A stretch of DNA of 64,000 bases from Scleroderma bovista (Eukaryota > Basidiomycota > Agaricomycetes > Boletales > Sclerodermataceae). Positions 34,001 through 46,976 of this stretch are shown piece by piece. The notes beneath the pieces are model-generated. The model worked only from the letters and a program-made list of their open reading frames with translations, was not told the DNA's origin and did no database searches. Position 1 is the stretch's first letter, and each line of letters begins with the position of its first letter. The stretch lies in NCBI GenBank assembly GCA_037178675.1, contig JAYMGJ010000300.1:1-64000 (forward strand), written 5' to 3'. The position numbers were made by a program, and so were the translations under genes.

Positions 34001-35912
34001 CGGGCACCACCACCTTCTCCCGACAGTACGCTCTCCTCTTCAGCAGACTCGGACTTGCGGTCCAGTACCTTTCCCCACTTCACCAGTAAGATCGCAAGGG
34101 CCTTCACACCAGCCCTTTCCTTGCCTTTGGCCCCACCTTTATGCTTTCCCTTGTTTCCTGTGACCGTGTTCCGTTCTTCCGCGAGTTCTTCCCATACCCC
34201 TGCAACAAATCCTGCAACAGCACGCCTAACACGGACTTCTGCGTCGTAAACAAGTAAACACACCCGCTCTCGCTCTTCGTCCTCGAGGAGCCCGTGCCCA
34301 TCGATAGCGCTTAGTACACCAATCACAGCCGTACGGATACCCAACTCAGAGTCACTCCCAGCCATCTCAAGTAGACGAGGCTTGAAGCGTTCGGTGAAGT
34401 GTGTGAGCGAACCAACGTAGTCCGACTGAGCGTAGACGGCAGTGAGAGTACGGACGGCTTCCAGACGAACAGGTGTGCTCGAGTCGGAAAGGACCCAGCC
34501 AACGTACCGGAGATACGATGTATCAAGAAAGTGAGCAGGGTAGTGAACGAACCAAGAACCCAATGATTTGACACACTCTGCGCGAATGTTGGGGTCAAGG
34601 TCACGGTAGCGATGGACAAAAACGCTATCTTGAAATTCAGTACTGAAGACTATACGACATTTGAAAATCGACATACCCGTCAACTATTTCTTTGAGGTAC
34701 TCAGCAAGTGCCCCACGACGCTTGCGTACTTCTACAGCTTTACCATCCAAGTCCTTTTCACGGACTCCGCTTGCCTTGTTATTCGCCTTACGTTTTCGTT
34801 CACCTTCGCGTTGTCGGCCAAGGATTTCTGCTTCTTTCTCGACAGAAGCGGCAACCTGACAGAGAGCAGTCTCCACTTCGAGAGCTACAGTTGTTGCAGT
34901 ATGTCGGAATGAACGAATTTGTGACGAAGACATGGCCACCACCCATGCTTGAAGAGTCGTAATAAGGTCAGAGGTGTAAAGGGAACCAAGCTCCGCCGCT
35001 GCCAGGACAATCCGCTCTATGAGTTCTGAGAGTGATGCACGAAAACGCTTGAAGGCGGGAAGTTTAGAAGTTAATGGATATATAGGGGAATTCTCCTACA
35101 AAGTATGATAAGGAAAATGTTACTGTGCATCCATTTGATTCATACCTGTTTGAGGCCTTCAGTGAAGGTATCTAGGACGTCAACTACGCCATCGTAGTCG
35201 ACAACTTGATCAGCATCGACTGAATCATTACACCCGCATGCGCGCAGTATACAATTTATTATTTCTGCTTGGGCTGGTCCTGGGTTTCGAGACAATGAGT
35301 CAAGGAAATCTTCTGCTGTGGATTGAAGTGCAGCTGTGGGGTTAAGTATGGCGTCTACGATCACATAGCCATATTAGTGCACCGGGGCATGTGAGGATCA
35401 CTGTCCCACGCACTAAATAGTGGGTTATCCGCCGATATCTTGAGCTCGGAGGCTAGTTTCGTGATGTTGAATTCGCCGTTCACAGCTTTTGGTTTGTGAG
35501 GTTTGAGCCGCGATTCCTTTGTGGCTCTTGTGGTCTTGATTCTGGCTGTTCGTGGCTTCTTCGGAGGGGGAGGGCCCTTCGTCTTCGCCTTCCCTTTGCG
35601 GGTGGTGGCAGCAGCCTTCTGTTTGTGCTTGAGCGCACCAACATCCGGCTCACCGTCGCTGTCATCCTCTACATCCGCATCTACGTCATCTTCATTTTTG
35701 TCTCGTTCAAAATCATCCAGCTCCGAGAGGTCGGTAAGCTCGTCATCGTGATTTGTTCTCTTCCGTTTATTAGGAGACTGGCTGCCTGCGAGCTGGGCGG
35801 TGAAGCGCAGTGCAGAGAGGAGAGATTCATACGCACTGGATACGAAATGTTTGGCCTGTTTCCTGTCGCGCTGGGAGCGCCTAGGTGCAGCAGCGTCCTG
35901 CGAGTCGGCCAT
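31083..35912 (-). CDS. SCC3: Cohesin subunit SCC3/STAG
   Basis: Eleven exons: 35912-35402, 35354-35146, 35095-34677, 34624-33694, 33637-33476, 33423-33031, 32978-32781, 32727-32442, 32377-31801, 31747-31626, 31570-31083. All phases close; 1,431 aa. Scc3 binds the Scc1 kleisin and DNA and is needed to load and keep cohesin. After a basic/acidic N-terminus the STAG region spans about residues 160-370 (PTAALQSTAEDFLDSLS, LPAFKRFRASLSELIERI, LQAWVVAMSSSQIRSFRHTAT). The stromalin conserved domain starts near 380 (FVHRYRDLDPNIRAECVKSLG). HEAT-like helices follow, then an acidic Pro/Ser tail with a basic KRRR. It shares a 148-bp divergent promoter region with THR4 and is convergent with the gene ending at 30776. 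Confidence 0.9.
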
Positions 35913-36060
35913 GTCGAGGAGGGGGAACACAAGAACGCGTCGCTGTCGCGTTGTCACATTTTTCGACAAAAAATAAAGGCGCGCATCTTTGGTACAAATT
36001 ACCATATATGGAAACGAAGATGATCGTTATCGGGTCAATGCAATTTTGTCGCTCAAGACG

Positions 36061-37839
36061 ATGAAGTATTTCTCCACACGCGGAGGAGACGTAGAGCTTG
36101 ATTTTGAAGAGGTAGAGCCGACACTCACGATTGTCATCTAATCAGCATTCATTCTTTCGCAGGTGGTCCTTGCTGGTCTTGCACCAGACGGAGGATTGTA
36201 CATCCCGACCGAAATACCCCAGCTCCCAGACAATTGGGAAAATGAGTGGTCAGACCTCTCATACCAGGACCTTGCTGTCGCCGTTCTCTCCCTCTTCATC
36301 TCCCCCTCAGAGCTATCCCATGATGAAATCACGGAGCTCGTGTACAACACTTATCCATGCCCTCAGAAATTTAGAAATCCACTCATCACTCCACTAGTAC
36401 CTCTGTCAGAGAAACTTCATATCCTCGAACTCTTCCATGGCCCAACTTATGCCTTCAAGGATCTCGCTCTCCAGCTCGTTGGAAATCTCTTCGAGTTCTT
36501 CCTCCGAAGACGCAACCAACGCAAGGCTCCTGGCGAGCGTGCGGAACAGCTCACAGTTCTCGGTGCAACAAGCGGAGACACGGGAAGCGCTGCGATCTAT
36601 GGCCTTCGTAACAAGGCCAACATATCTATTTTCATCTTATTCCCCCGTGGCCGTGTGTCCGAAATTCAAGAGGCGCAGATGACCACAGTTATGGATGCAA
36701 ATGTACACAATGTCAAGGTTGCAGGTACATTCGACGACTGCCAAGTGAGCACTCCCTACTTTACTTATCATACATCCGCTCACGACTAGCTTTGCAAATC
36801 CATTGACGATATAGGACATCGTTAAAACCCTTTTTTCAGACAAGGCATTCAATGAGAAACACACTCTCGCAGCTGTCAACTCCATCAACTGGGCTCGCAT
36901 CCTTGTTCAAATCGTTTATTACTTCTCCGCTTACTTCCAACTCAGGAAGTACCTAGGGACGTCATTAACGCCAGACATTCAATTCGTTGTTCCAACTGGA
37001 AACTTTGGTGATGTCCTTGCAGGATACTACGCAAAACGTATGATGCTTCCCATGCGTAAGCTCGGCATTGCGACGAACGCAAACGACATCCTCACTAGAT
37101 TCTGGAAAACGGGCACGTATGCGAAAGTCGATCCTGCATCTGGCTTAGAGGATGTCAGGGAGACACTCAGCCCTGCCATGGATATCACTGTGTCGAGCAA
37201 TTTCGAACGACTGCTGTGGTACCTTGCTTATCAGGCCACGCCACATGATGGCCCTACTAGACGTGTGACGGCATGCAGGACAGTAGCTGGGTGGATGGCA
37301 GCAGTGAAGAAGGAGGGGAAGATGTCCGTCTCTGATGATGTGCTTCAAGTAGCAAGAGAGGACTTTATCGCTGACAAGGTTGACGATCAACAAGTCCGTG
37401 CTCTTCATTGTAGTTCCAACCCTATCACTCACTGCAGTTTTCTAGATCACGGAGACCATTTTCAAATATTACAAAGGCTCACCATCTTACATCCCTGATC
37501 CTCACACTGCCGTTGGCCTTCACGCCGCAGCCGCTTTTTCAAACAACGGTGAAAAGTAAATCGGTTGATATCCTCATTGGCTTGGTCTCTGACACCTTAT
37601 TCTTTAGTCCGGAATCAACCATCCAGATTGTTCTTGCAACTGCGCACCCTGCCAAATTTTCTATGGCTGTGAACCGGGCGTTGGGAGGTGTAGAGGGGTT
37701 CGACTTCGATCGTGACGTTCTTCCAAACGAGTTCCGTAACTTCCTTGCGGGAGAACGGCGTGTGATAGATGTCGACCTTCCTGATCCAGCACTCGTCAAG
37801 GAGACCATCGAAAAAGTGGTAAGTGGAGAGATGCGTTAA
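36061..37839 (+). CDS. THR4: Threonine synthase
   Basis: Five exons: 36061-36111, 36163-36744, 36815-37393, 37446-37555, 37608-37839; 517 aa, the fungal THR4 size. It converts O-phosphohomoserine to threonine with pyridoxal phosphate, in the cytosol. It opens with MKYFSTRGGDVELDFEE and LAGLAPDGGLYIPTEIP, both typical. The PLP lysine is Lys116 in HGPTYAFKD. GATSGDTGSAAIYGL and VPTGNFGDVLAGYYAKRM are the cofactor and phosphate-binding loops. No damage seen. Confidence 0.95.
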
Positions 37840-37973
37840 GAATGCACAGAAAGAAAAAAGGGTATAGCAGTATGTGGCTGTTGTAGGATGTTGATCAAAG
37901 CTATCTCTGTGCACGCATCAACGTTAGGCGCCCATTTCTTGATAGGAAAAGCATGTGAATAATTTAGAGGATG

Positions 37974-39607
37974 TTACTTCGCTTTACATTTACTAGTAGG
38001 GTTCATTGACCGTGGATCCAAGAAAATAGGTTTGGTGGTGAAAATACGACTCGTAACAGTGGCCACAGCATCTTCACATACCTCCCCATCCGGCTTTGGG
38101 GTAGTCAATGTCGTCCGTGACGCAGTCATCCCAGACGTGGAGGCCGCGTGTGATTTGGAAGTCGTACGAGACTTGCCCACTTGTGCCTCATCTGAGTCGT
38201 CAAATTCCCTCCAAGAAAGGCCCGCGAATCTATCAGGGAGATCAAGGTGGGAAGCTAATGAACCCTTAGTTTGCATCCCCTTGCTTTCCGGGACAAACTC
38301 TACTTCCTCACTAGGCCGGGCGGGGCAGATAGGTTTGGTGAGCACAACACCTCGGTGACATGAACCATTCCCCGGCGACACCACTTCTCCAGGGACCCGC
38401 AAGGGAGCTGGAGCTTCAGAAGGAAAGACTGGTTCCACCTTGCGTCGAGGTGGAGCTGCATAATCAACGCCTGTCTCGGGTGCTTCCGATAGCTTGGGCC
38501 ATCGGCTCTGAGCCACGAACGAGTTTCTATCTGGAAACATGGGCAAGGAGTCCAGCCGCTGCTGCACAGGACCGGCGAATTCTTGCCTCGATTTCTCTTG
38601 TTTTCTCGATAGTCTGGAAAATAAAGCAGTTCGCCTTGGATAGCGAATTGGGGTATAAAGCGAGCCTTGCACTAGTGGCGCAGGTGGAGGTAGAGAGTGG
38701 CCCACTTTCTCTGGTGTTACCAAACTCTGCAACCGCCCACTACGTCTGTTTCGCCCAAGTAATGGACTTCGTTCTGAGGAACTAGTTCGGATGCTCATCG
38801 GAACAACCCTCAAGCGTTCATTTTCCTCTTGGTTGGCTTCGTGAAATGCAGAGACTTGCGCCAATTTCCCCGGTGGTTCAAAATTAAGTTGGTATGTCCA
38901 CGATTTCTCCATTTGCGTTGCTTTTGAGTATATATAGCTGAAGGATTTCCGAATGTCGGTAATAAGGTCCGTATAGGACATTCGATAGACCCCGCGATTT
39001 GGAGTGATGATATATGTCCAATCTAAGGGAAAGGTGACGACAGACGCTCACACACGGGACCTAACATACCTTTGAGTGCTAGAACAGTGGGATTAGGATC
39101 CAAAGTAAGTCCACGCGTTGACTTGGAAATGAGCTATTGATGGACGTCTCGATATAGTTTAACAGTAATGGTTGGACCTACGTATGATCCAGAGCTGCAG
39201 CCAGGTAAATCTTCTTGAACGACATTTACGCCCGCACTTCTTGTTAAGACAAGTGAAATGGCGGCATGTAACTTCCTCGTTATCTGTCTACGGAGTGTCG
39301 TGCGCTTATGTGTGAGGTTGATGAAAGTCTTGAAAAACAAACTTATGTCAAGCTGGTCCTCTCTCTTGTGACGCTCCTTCAAGATTGGTGGAGGGGGCTG
39401 CCATTCATCATTGATCATGGCAGCTTTTGGCACGGCTCGGATGGAGAACGCATAACAAGTGTAGTGAGGAAATGCGCGCAAAGGCAGAATCGTCGATGGG
39501 TGAGTTGGATCCACCGCGTGCCTTCGGTCAGCGATACGACCTGGCAGCGAAAATGCGGGAGTAGTACTGCGTTTCTGTTGGACAACGAGGCTCGTCAGCC
39601 CAAACAT
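37974..39607 (-). CDS. Hypothetical protein, unknown
   Basis: Three exons, 39607-39182, 39133-39070, 39022-37974, all in phase: 512 aa. I recognise no domain. The first part has a short aromatic/basic region and a segment like an extended strand pair (TVLALKDWTYIITPNRGVYRM) followed by a helix (LITDIRKSFSYIYSK). The C-terminal 300 residues are Pro/Ser/Arg-rich. A second possible start is MINDEWQPPP, 63 codons in. It is convergent with THR4 (134 bp between stops) and divergent from the lyase gene. Confidence 0.65.
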
Positions 39608-39971
39608 TCAGCGAAGAAACACAAGAACAGAACATTAAGTGACTTGGGAAACCCAATGGCAGCCTTGGGAAGCCTGGACAGGTCCAATGCTTGCTTCATA
39701 GATCACAGAGGGAGAGAGAACCCTAAATTTGTGTACCGCTACAAGCAAACAGAAGTGCAGCCATAATATCATCGTAAGGATCACAGAGTTTATGTAATAA
39801 TAGGATGATGAGTGGCTGTGAACGAATGGCTTGGGTAAATAGCCCCTGTTCTTACCAAAGCGGGTGGGTAGCGGAACGTCGGATGAGCACAAGCACCCGG
39901 AATACAAATGCTGAAGGGTCTGCGTCAGTTACTTTTGTCACGCACGATTTCCTGGGGTGCCAGCTTCGAGA

Positions 39972-41667
39972 ATGAAGGTGCCGTTGCTCCCCCTGGCTTG
40001 TGCAGTGCTGTTCTTGCGGCCAGTTTGGGCTTTTACGAGCTACCCGAATGACTTTGTCGACCCAAATTACATGCTATCGAAAAGCTATCCAGGAAATACA
40101 GGTGGTGCACAATTCTCCATCTTGAAATGGGCAGATTTCCTTGCAGCACAGGGTCCTTGGAGTGCGTCTCAATATCATATCCCTTCCCCCTCCTCTTAAA
40201 AGCCATGGGTCACCGACAGCGGTCATCGACAAACCAGTCGTCCCACCCTCTGGAGATCTACACGATTACATGAGCTGGTCTCCTTAGTACGTGTTGCGAG
40301 AGGAAAATTGTTACCTTGGCTTAAAGCTACTACAGTTCGTGGCCAAACTGTTCTGAGCTCGGAAACACGACAGAATTGCCACTACCACAGGGTGAGACCA
40401 TACCCGACAACCAAGTCTATCGCTCACAGGCTTCCATTATAGTTTGGAGCGACTGTCCATATTACCTTCGCGATGGTCTGTTTAATCCAGATGTCCGTAT
40501 GATCAACAACACCGGTCATTTCAACGCCATGGCAGACGCTGTATGGATGAACTCACTTGCCTGGGCTATGACTAAGATAAACCGATATGCCCAAAACGCA
40601 GCAACGTTTCTGAACGTATGGTTTGTCCAAAACAGTACTGCGATGAATCCCAATCTTATCTACAGCCAAATGCGACGAGGCCCGGGGAGAGGACAGTTGG
40701 GCGCTCACACGGGCGAACTGTGAGTGCTTTCCCAAGAAAACGTTGATAATACATGTTCAAGTTATTTCAGGGACTTGAAATGCATGGCAAAGATTGCGAA
40801 TGCCATCCTGATATTGAGGAACGGGAAATCAATCTATTGGACCCAGGAGCTGGATCAGGGCATGATCAATTGGTGCCAAAGGTTTATCGAGTGGTTCACC
40901 ACATATTGGATTGCCCTCGAAGAAGCTGTTGCGAAAAAGTTAGTATTGCCTTCTAATAATGACGGCAACTAAATTTGAGTGATGCAGCAACCACGGGTCA
41001 TACTACTACTCACAACTCGCTTCTCATCAGCTAATTGCCAACGACATCGAAGGGGCCAGACAGACAATAAAGACCTACTTTAATACTATATATATGACCC
41101 AAGTCACGGCCACCGGCGAGCAGGTGTGTCACAATATCTCCACGCTCCGTCGCTGAAATTGACATCAATTTAAGCCATTAGAAGCTCCCAGAACGCGCCC
41201 GTACCATTATCGTGCATATAATATCATAGCGATGATGGTTTGTATCAAGAATCCTTCCTTCATAACAAGCTGACAATTGACAGACCAATGCTCGAATAGG
41301 CGAATATGTAGGTCTCGACTTCTGGGACTGGAAAGGGTTTCAAGGAGCAGGAATTAAAGAAGCATTAGATTTTGCCATTTCAGTTCCCCCAGGGAAAGAG
41401 AACGCTGACGAGTTATACCAGCCAATTGCGGGCGTAGCAGCAAAATACGGAGATCCCGATAGCAAATACGCGAATTTCCTGGCGAACGCGGATTCGCGTT
41501 ATCCAGCTGCACCGTATTTCCTGTGGTGCCAGCCTTTCTCCGAGTCTGGCTTGCTTAGCGCACGTCCGGGGTGGTCTCCAAAACGGGACTCGGCAGCTAA
41601 GTTCGCAGCCAAAACCGCATACGCGGCACTTTCAGTTGTCGTGGTAGTGATAAGCTTGATGATTTGA
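39972..41667 (+). CDS. Secreted alginate-lyase-family protein, likely membrane-anchored
   Basis: Seven exons: 39972-40161, 40220-40286, 40336-40719, 40771-40938, 40988-41123, 41175-41237, 41284-41667; 463 aa. The signal peptide is obvious (MKVPLLPLACAVLFLRPVWA). The all-alpha polysaccharide-lyase fold of the alginate lyase family is indicated by LHDYMSWSPYSWPNC, RDGLFNPD, HTGELDLKCMAKI, NNHGSYYYSQLASHQL and TRPYHYRAYNIIAM, including the NNHG and YHYR motifs thought to carry the active-site Asn, His and Tyr. The C-terminus ends in a hydrophobic run (VVVVVISLMI), suggesting a GPI signal or membrane anchor. The substrate in fungi is not known; glucuronan-like or other uronic polymers are possible. 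Confidence 0.85.
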
Positions 41668-42209
41668 CGAAGATAACAGACCTTGCAACGTTTCATTGTA
41701 GCCTTGCCCTGTCAGATTCACGGACCGATAAATTGTATGGATACTTATGGAACGACTATCCTCCACTATTAGTCTGGCTTTCGGAGGCTAGATACTTATG
41801 CTTACTTGTAGAAGAGTGCCAATAACGAAGAGAAAGGCAGCCGAGGCGCCACGGGTGTCGGATACTTGGCGATGAGGCTTACCTTCCTATACATACCTGA
41901 CTCTGGATTAATTGCTCGGAGGACGGGGCCGCTGTGCTGGTATAATCGAGAACTTAAAAACGCTCACTCTGAAGGAACGAGTTATTACCAAGGGAGTCAA
42001 AAGAGCTCGCTTAGTAGAAGTAGTCGAGGTGGCGGGAGATTAACTAACTTACGAGCTTCCTTGGATGGAGGTACTGGAGCACAATTAGTCCAACGAACTA
42101 GCATCGAGTCGCCGTCACAAGTCATCGCTATACATACACTCCAGCATCCGATACTCACACTTCAAGCTGAAAGCACCAACATACCCCCCTGCTCAAGGGA
42201 GACGCGACG
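41668..42209. other. Intergenic, no gene seen
   Basis: 540 bp between the lyase gene and GWT1. One 140-codon ORF overlaps the start of GWT1 in another frame and is not supported. Confidence 0.5.
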
Positions 42210-44119
42210 ATGCATAACGAGTACAAGACATCTAAAGAGGCGTTTGTATCCGGAACCACGGGCTCGTCGGTGTTACACATCAACATGATATGTTCAGTTG
42301 CATTGGCGAGTACACGAATCAGCCAATGTTGTGAGATCGCTATTGACGATCCGTAGTCCTCCATAGCACTTCACTCGACGCTTCACTCACGGCTGGCCAT
42401 TTTTCGGACCATGCCATTCTTTATTGAATGGCTAGTGTTAGTCGTACCTCTCTTGCTTTCAATGACGATTTATGCCGATGCACCGGGCGCGCTCTCTATG
42501 CTCTTGTTAGTCCCCACAGCTGTCTTATTACTCCTGCCTCCCATTGAACGTGGAACACCTCTGCCAACACAACTTGACGAGTCTAAACCCGACGTTGTTG
42601 CATCCGAACATAATAGGTCCCTCCTCCGAGCGTCGATGACACCTCTTCCGGTTTTGTCAATCTATCGTGCACACATGATGCTCATGACAGTGTTATCAAT
42701 TTTGGCTGTCGATTTTCAAGTTTTCCCCCGTGCTCTTGCTAAATGCGAGACTTATGGAGTGTCATTGGTATCATCGCCGTTGGAAACCTGCATACCCGCG
42801 TGCTGACTGTCCCGAACTAGATGGACCTCGGGGTCGGATCGTTCATCTTTTCACAAGGTGTCGTCTCTGCCATACCCTTGCTGAAGGATCCATCGCACTT
42901 GCAGAAACCTCTTTCTACTAAGTTGATGCGGACATTAAAGAAGGTTACACCTGTCGCAATGCTAGGTTTGATACGGCTGCTGGCCGTCAAGGGCACAGGT
43001 TATCCGGTAAGCTTGCGACTTCACGCTGTATCTTGGTGAACCGAAAACTCATTTTCAACTCAGGAGCACGTTACAGAGTATGGAGTGCACTGGAACTTCT
43101 TTATGACACTTGCTCTCTTGCCCATTCTCGAGGTGTTTGCCCATCGCATGATCCTCCACATGCCTGTTGCACTACTAGGGCTTTGGATTGGTGTATGTGA
43201 GTATTATATTCGTTTATTTGGCATTTTCAGGACTTTACACATTTCTTCTTAGTGCAGCAATGCCTACTGTCGTTCGCTGGACTCCAGGATTTCCTACTCG
43301 ATGCGCCCCGCAGCAATATCATCTCTGCAAATAAGGAGGGTCTGATCTCACTATTGGGTAGGATACCACAAATTGGAATGATATCGATATCGTTCAAACT
43401 GTGATCATAGGCTATCTCTCGATCCACCTTATAGGATTGTCTCTCGGCACAATAATCCTTCCGCCCATACCATCATTTTTTCGTAAGCGGCAAGCAATTC
43501 TGACGGATGGGAAGAAATACGGGGATACGAACTTGGATCTCACCGTACCAAGACAACCGGCAAAGACTACCTCGGAGCTCTGTGCATATACTCTCGTGTG
43601 GTGGGTCCTATTGGTCTTCATCAAGCTCAAACTGGCAGTGTCCAGGCGAATGGTTGGTCATCTTATTAGTCCAATGGGCAAAATTGAAAGTAGTTTCGAT
43701 GCAGGTGAACTTGCCGTACATATTATGGATCTCGGCTGTCAATACATCTTGCATTCTCGGTTACTATCTCTTAGATATGTTCTTCTTTCCTAGACGTGTT
43801 TCCCGCCTGAAAGATACCTCTGATCCTACTGGCAAGCGACTCATGGGCGAGGAGGGCAGCCACACCCCCATCTTGCTGGAAGCAATAAATGCAAATAGCT
43901 TAGTTATATTCTTGGTCGTGAGTGTTTGCAAATTCGAAAATGCAATAGGTTTGTAGACTGATACCTCATCACTAGGCAAACATCGCCACTGGACTCATCA
44001 ACTTCTCATTAAAGACAATGTACACTGCTGACGGAAAGGCGATTCTCATCTTGAGCGGGTATGGATTTGGCATTTGTGGGTTTGCTTGGCTTTTCCGAAA
44101 TAGACGTCTGTTGTGGTAA
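42210..44119 (+). CDS. GWT1: GWT1, GPI-anchor inositol acyltransferase
   Basis: Eight exons: 42210-42305, 42357-42767, 42821-43006, 43064-43196, 43253-43357, 43411-43652, 43705-43917, 43976-44119; 509 aa. Gwt1/PIG-W adds an acyl chain to inositol of early GPI-anchor intermediates in the ER and is a many-pass membrane protein. The N-terminus [21 protein letters not shown] and the stretches [21 protein letters not shown] and [16 protein letters not shown] are family hallmarks. Intron 1 has a GC donor (GCGAGT); only this junction gives the expected reading. Many hydrophobic helices follow to the C-terminus. Intact. Confidence 0.92.
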
Positions 44120-44220
44120 GTAGGTGTTGTTTGATTCCAAACATATTTCTGCGAGCTCCTACTAGATTGCATCAAGAAATCCAACATGTATATTATTCAA
44201 CAGAAGATCTCTCTCAGTAC

Positions 44221-46435
44221 CTATGATGAATGCAGCTGATCACCGCGAATGATCTGAGAAAATATCTCCAAGGCAGCAGCTGGTTGGAACGCAGGCTGAT
44301 GTTTTGTCAGCCCAATACTAAATGTCAGTAAAGGAAACTAAGTACTCACTACTGCGTGACCTGCGCCATAGACTCTCCTGATAGCGGGGACGTAATTTGG
44401 TTAACATCAATGCTATGGGAATACGGGCCCACGTGCGCAAAAGAGAAGTTGTCAAGATTCGCTACGGATGCCATAGGGACTCCGTTGAGTGTTATATTGG
44501 TAAGGGGAAGTTTGTTGAACACGTCCTTGCCATTCCAGTTCATTTGAAGGACGGAAGCATAAACCTACGATAAACCGAGGAGTGAAACGAAGCGTGCAAG
44601 CGACTAGAAAATCACTTACACCGACCCAGTTGCAACTAAATTTACAGGCAAATAAGAGAATCATTAAAGGGATGGCATGAGAAAAAGAATAGCTTTAAAC
44701 CCCTTACATGATATCAGTATCACCAACCTAGTGAGAAGAAAACTGGTCAGGCAAATCATTTGCAATGACAGTGCTTGCCATACCCATATTAAGACCTTCA
44801 AGCCAGAGTTTGCCAGCTTGGATAGTCGTGGTAAAAAGGTCTTAGCTTCCTAGAAGCGAATGTCAGTATGACAGCAGTCTGATTACTGTCAGCATGCGCA
44901 CATCGCCGGTTTGAATGACGAGTGCATATGGTTCGTAAGAACATGCACTAAAATTGGTCTCGGCACCAATTTACTTCACCACAGCCGGGGTATTAAGGTA
45001 ATCAACGTAGTACTTTGGAGGAAAAAGTGCTGAGGAGTTCTGTCGAAGGTCATACGGGTCATAATTTTGGACAGCTGGAGTGAAGACATTGCCTCCCTGT
45101 CAAGTTGATGGGGTGAAGCCATACTATGCGATGGACGAACGTACACAGTAGGTATCAGCCTTGAGGCAAATTGAGTTGGAAGATGCAGAGTTCCCTGCAG
45201 CATAGCAGGCCGTCTGCTTGTCCACACATCCATCTTTTCCCCACAGTGCTTGTGATATATTCTTTAAAACAGCATCTGACGCCAGTTGTCCATATCCAGG
45301 TGCATTCTTCGTGAAATTGTAGTAGGCAATATTCTGAATTAGGGGGTCGATCCATCCACTGCGCGAGCATTGACAATTGAGCACCAATATCGATATAGCC
45401 CATAAAATAATTACCTGTTGATCAACAGCGCACTGACCACAATGGTCTCCGCCGCCTTGAGAGTACCTTGAGCTATTTTGGCATTCTGCTCGTTAAAGTA
45501 GGTGACAAAGGCGGGTCCATAGTGACCACCGTAGCTCTCCGTAGAGAGTATGAACCTGCCAATAACTGACTTGAGAGAGAGCCAATGTATATCAAAGGCG
45601 CAAGACTTACTCCCGGCTGGCATAATCATCAAATGCTTCGCTCTCAAACAAAACTTGGAACGCCCGCCAGACGAAGGGCGCTGCTGCTGCGGTGCTGTTG
45701 ACAGTATCGGTACCATACGAGAAGCCGGATCCTATTGGCTGGTCGATATAGATCACTTTCATACGAAAAAAGGATCAAATTTTAAATGCTTCCTCGAATT
45801 GACATGAATCTGAACCCACTGTTGCTCACGTTGTTCCAGCTGTACAGGCATTCAGTTCGCTTACCACCTGGACCCAGATAGAACATCACCTGTAAGAATT
45901 GAGATATGTAGTCCTTCTGTCTGCGTTGACTTGGCATGGACCATTCCCTAGAGAGGAGCTATAGTCGCGTCATGGACAGAATGTATGTACACACCTTGGA
46001 AGAGACCAATCATGGAAGAACACCCCGGTCCCCCATTTAACCTAGGTGGAAATAATATGAGCTCGCGAACGTTATCTGATAATATCGTACCAGAGAGTAA
46101 AGGGCGCTGTCTCAGGTGAGTAGCGAGCCTCGAAGAACCAGAACCACTATCATATGCGAGGTGTGGAGGCGCCACGCCACTACAAAAGAACTCACCATGG
46201 ACATGTTTTTCCCTACCTCTACATAGCCTGAATACTGGGTTCCCCCCGGTGTGGTCTCACATACACCAGAATTCTTGACATAACGGAGATCGGTGTCCTT
46301 GAACCTCTGGGAGGTGAATCTGACGGATGTTGACTCGTGGCCAAGGCTATTGGTGCCCATGGACACGGCCTTGATCACGGTCGTGCTCGCGATAGCTGCG
46401 ACAGTGCTGGACAGGACCAGACGATGGAGATGCAT
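44221..46435 (-). pseudogene. Serine carboxypeptidase (S10), copy 1, nonsense-broken
   Basis: Same exon pattern as the copies at 52626-50390 and 55387-53196, with signal peptide ([10 protein letters not shown]), [20 protein letters not shown] and the active-site ESYGGHYGP. The late exons (GDTD, VYGAGH and the [12 protein letters not shown] end) are also present. In the exon with PPKYYVDYLNTPAVVK, the next codon is TAA (44973-44971), where copies 2 and 3 have AAA/AAA-type Lys codons (MKKIGAE, MNKIGAE). A protein stopped there would lack the catalytic Asp and His. Splice sites look usable, so the loss is recent. Very close to copy 2, including introns. Confidence 0.82.
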
Positions 46436-46976
46436 TCTGGTGGGAAGGACTGTACCTTGCTGGTGGGTGGCGACAACACCGCACGGGCCGTTGCGACCGT
46501 GGAAAGCGAGTCATCATATGGTGGTTTTGGGCGGCACAAGTGATGAACCAGGAAATGGGAACCGCGGAAGCCAGGCTTCGAGGGTGAGTGAGGTGTTAGT
46601 GGTGGAAAACATCCGAATGGCCGTGTCACTTCAAAGACCGCCAACCTAAGGTAATACCCTCATGATGATCAGTAGCCTTGCAGCATAATCCTGAGGGTAC
46701 CTACAGATTTTCCCACTCTTCAAGGCTAGAGCTTCCCTGTGCAACGTGTGGATGATGCCATCAGCCAAGGCTTCTGCCGCCGCAGATGGCTTTGAAGTGA
46801 TAATGATATCACTCACCTAAACGAGCCAACCTGGGTCTTATTACTACTGCCTAGTATGTGTGTACCCCGAAACTTCGGCCATTCGTCACGTTAAATCCTT
46901 GTAAATATGACTGTCATCCTCGTACTCGTCCAGTTATATAATACTGTCCAAAGTCCCCAGTAACCAGTATTTTATA
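46436..46976. other. Intergenic, no gene seen
   Basis: 540 bp between the start of carboxypeptidase copy 1 and the Crinkler-type gene end. The part next to the carboxypeptidase (to about 46540) is similar to 52627-52740 upstream of copy 2, so the duplication covers the promoter. Confidence 0.45.
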
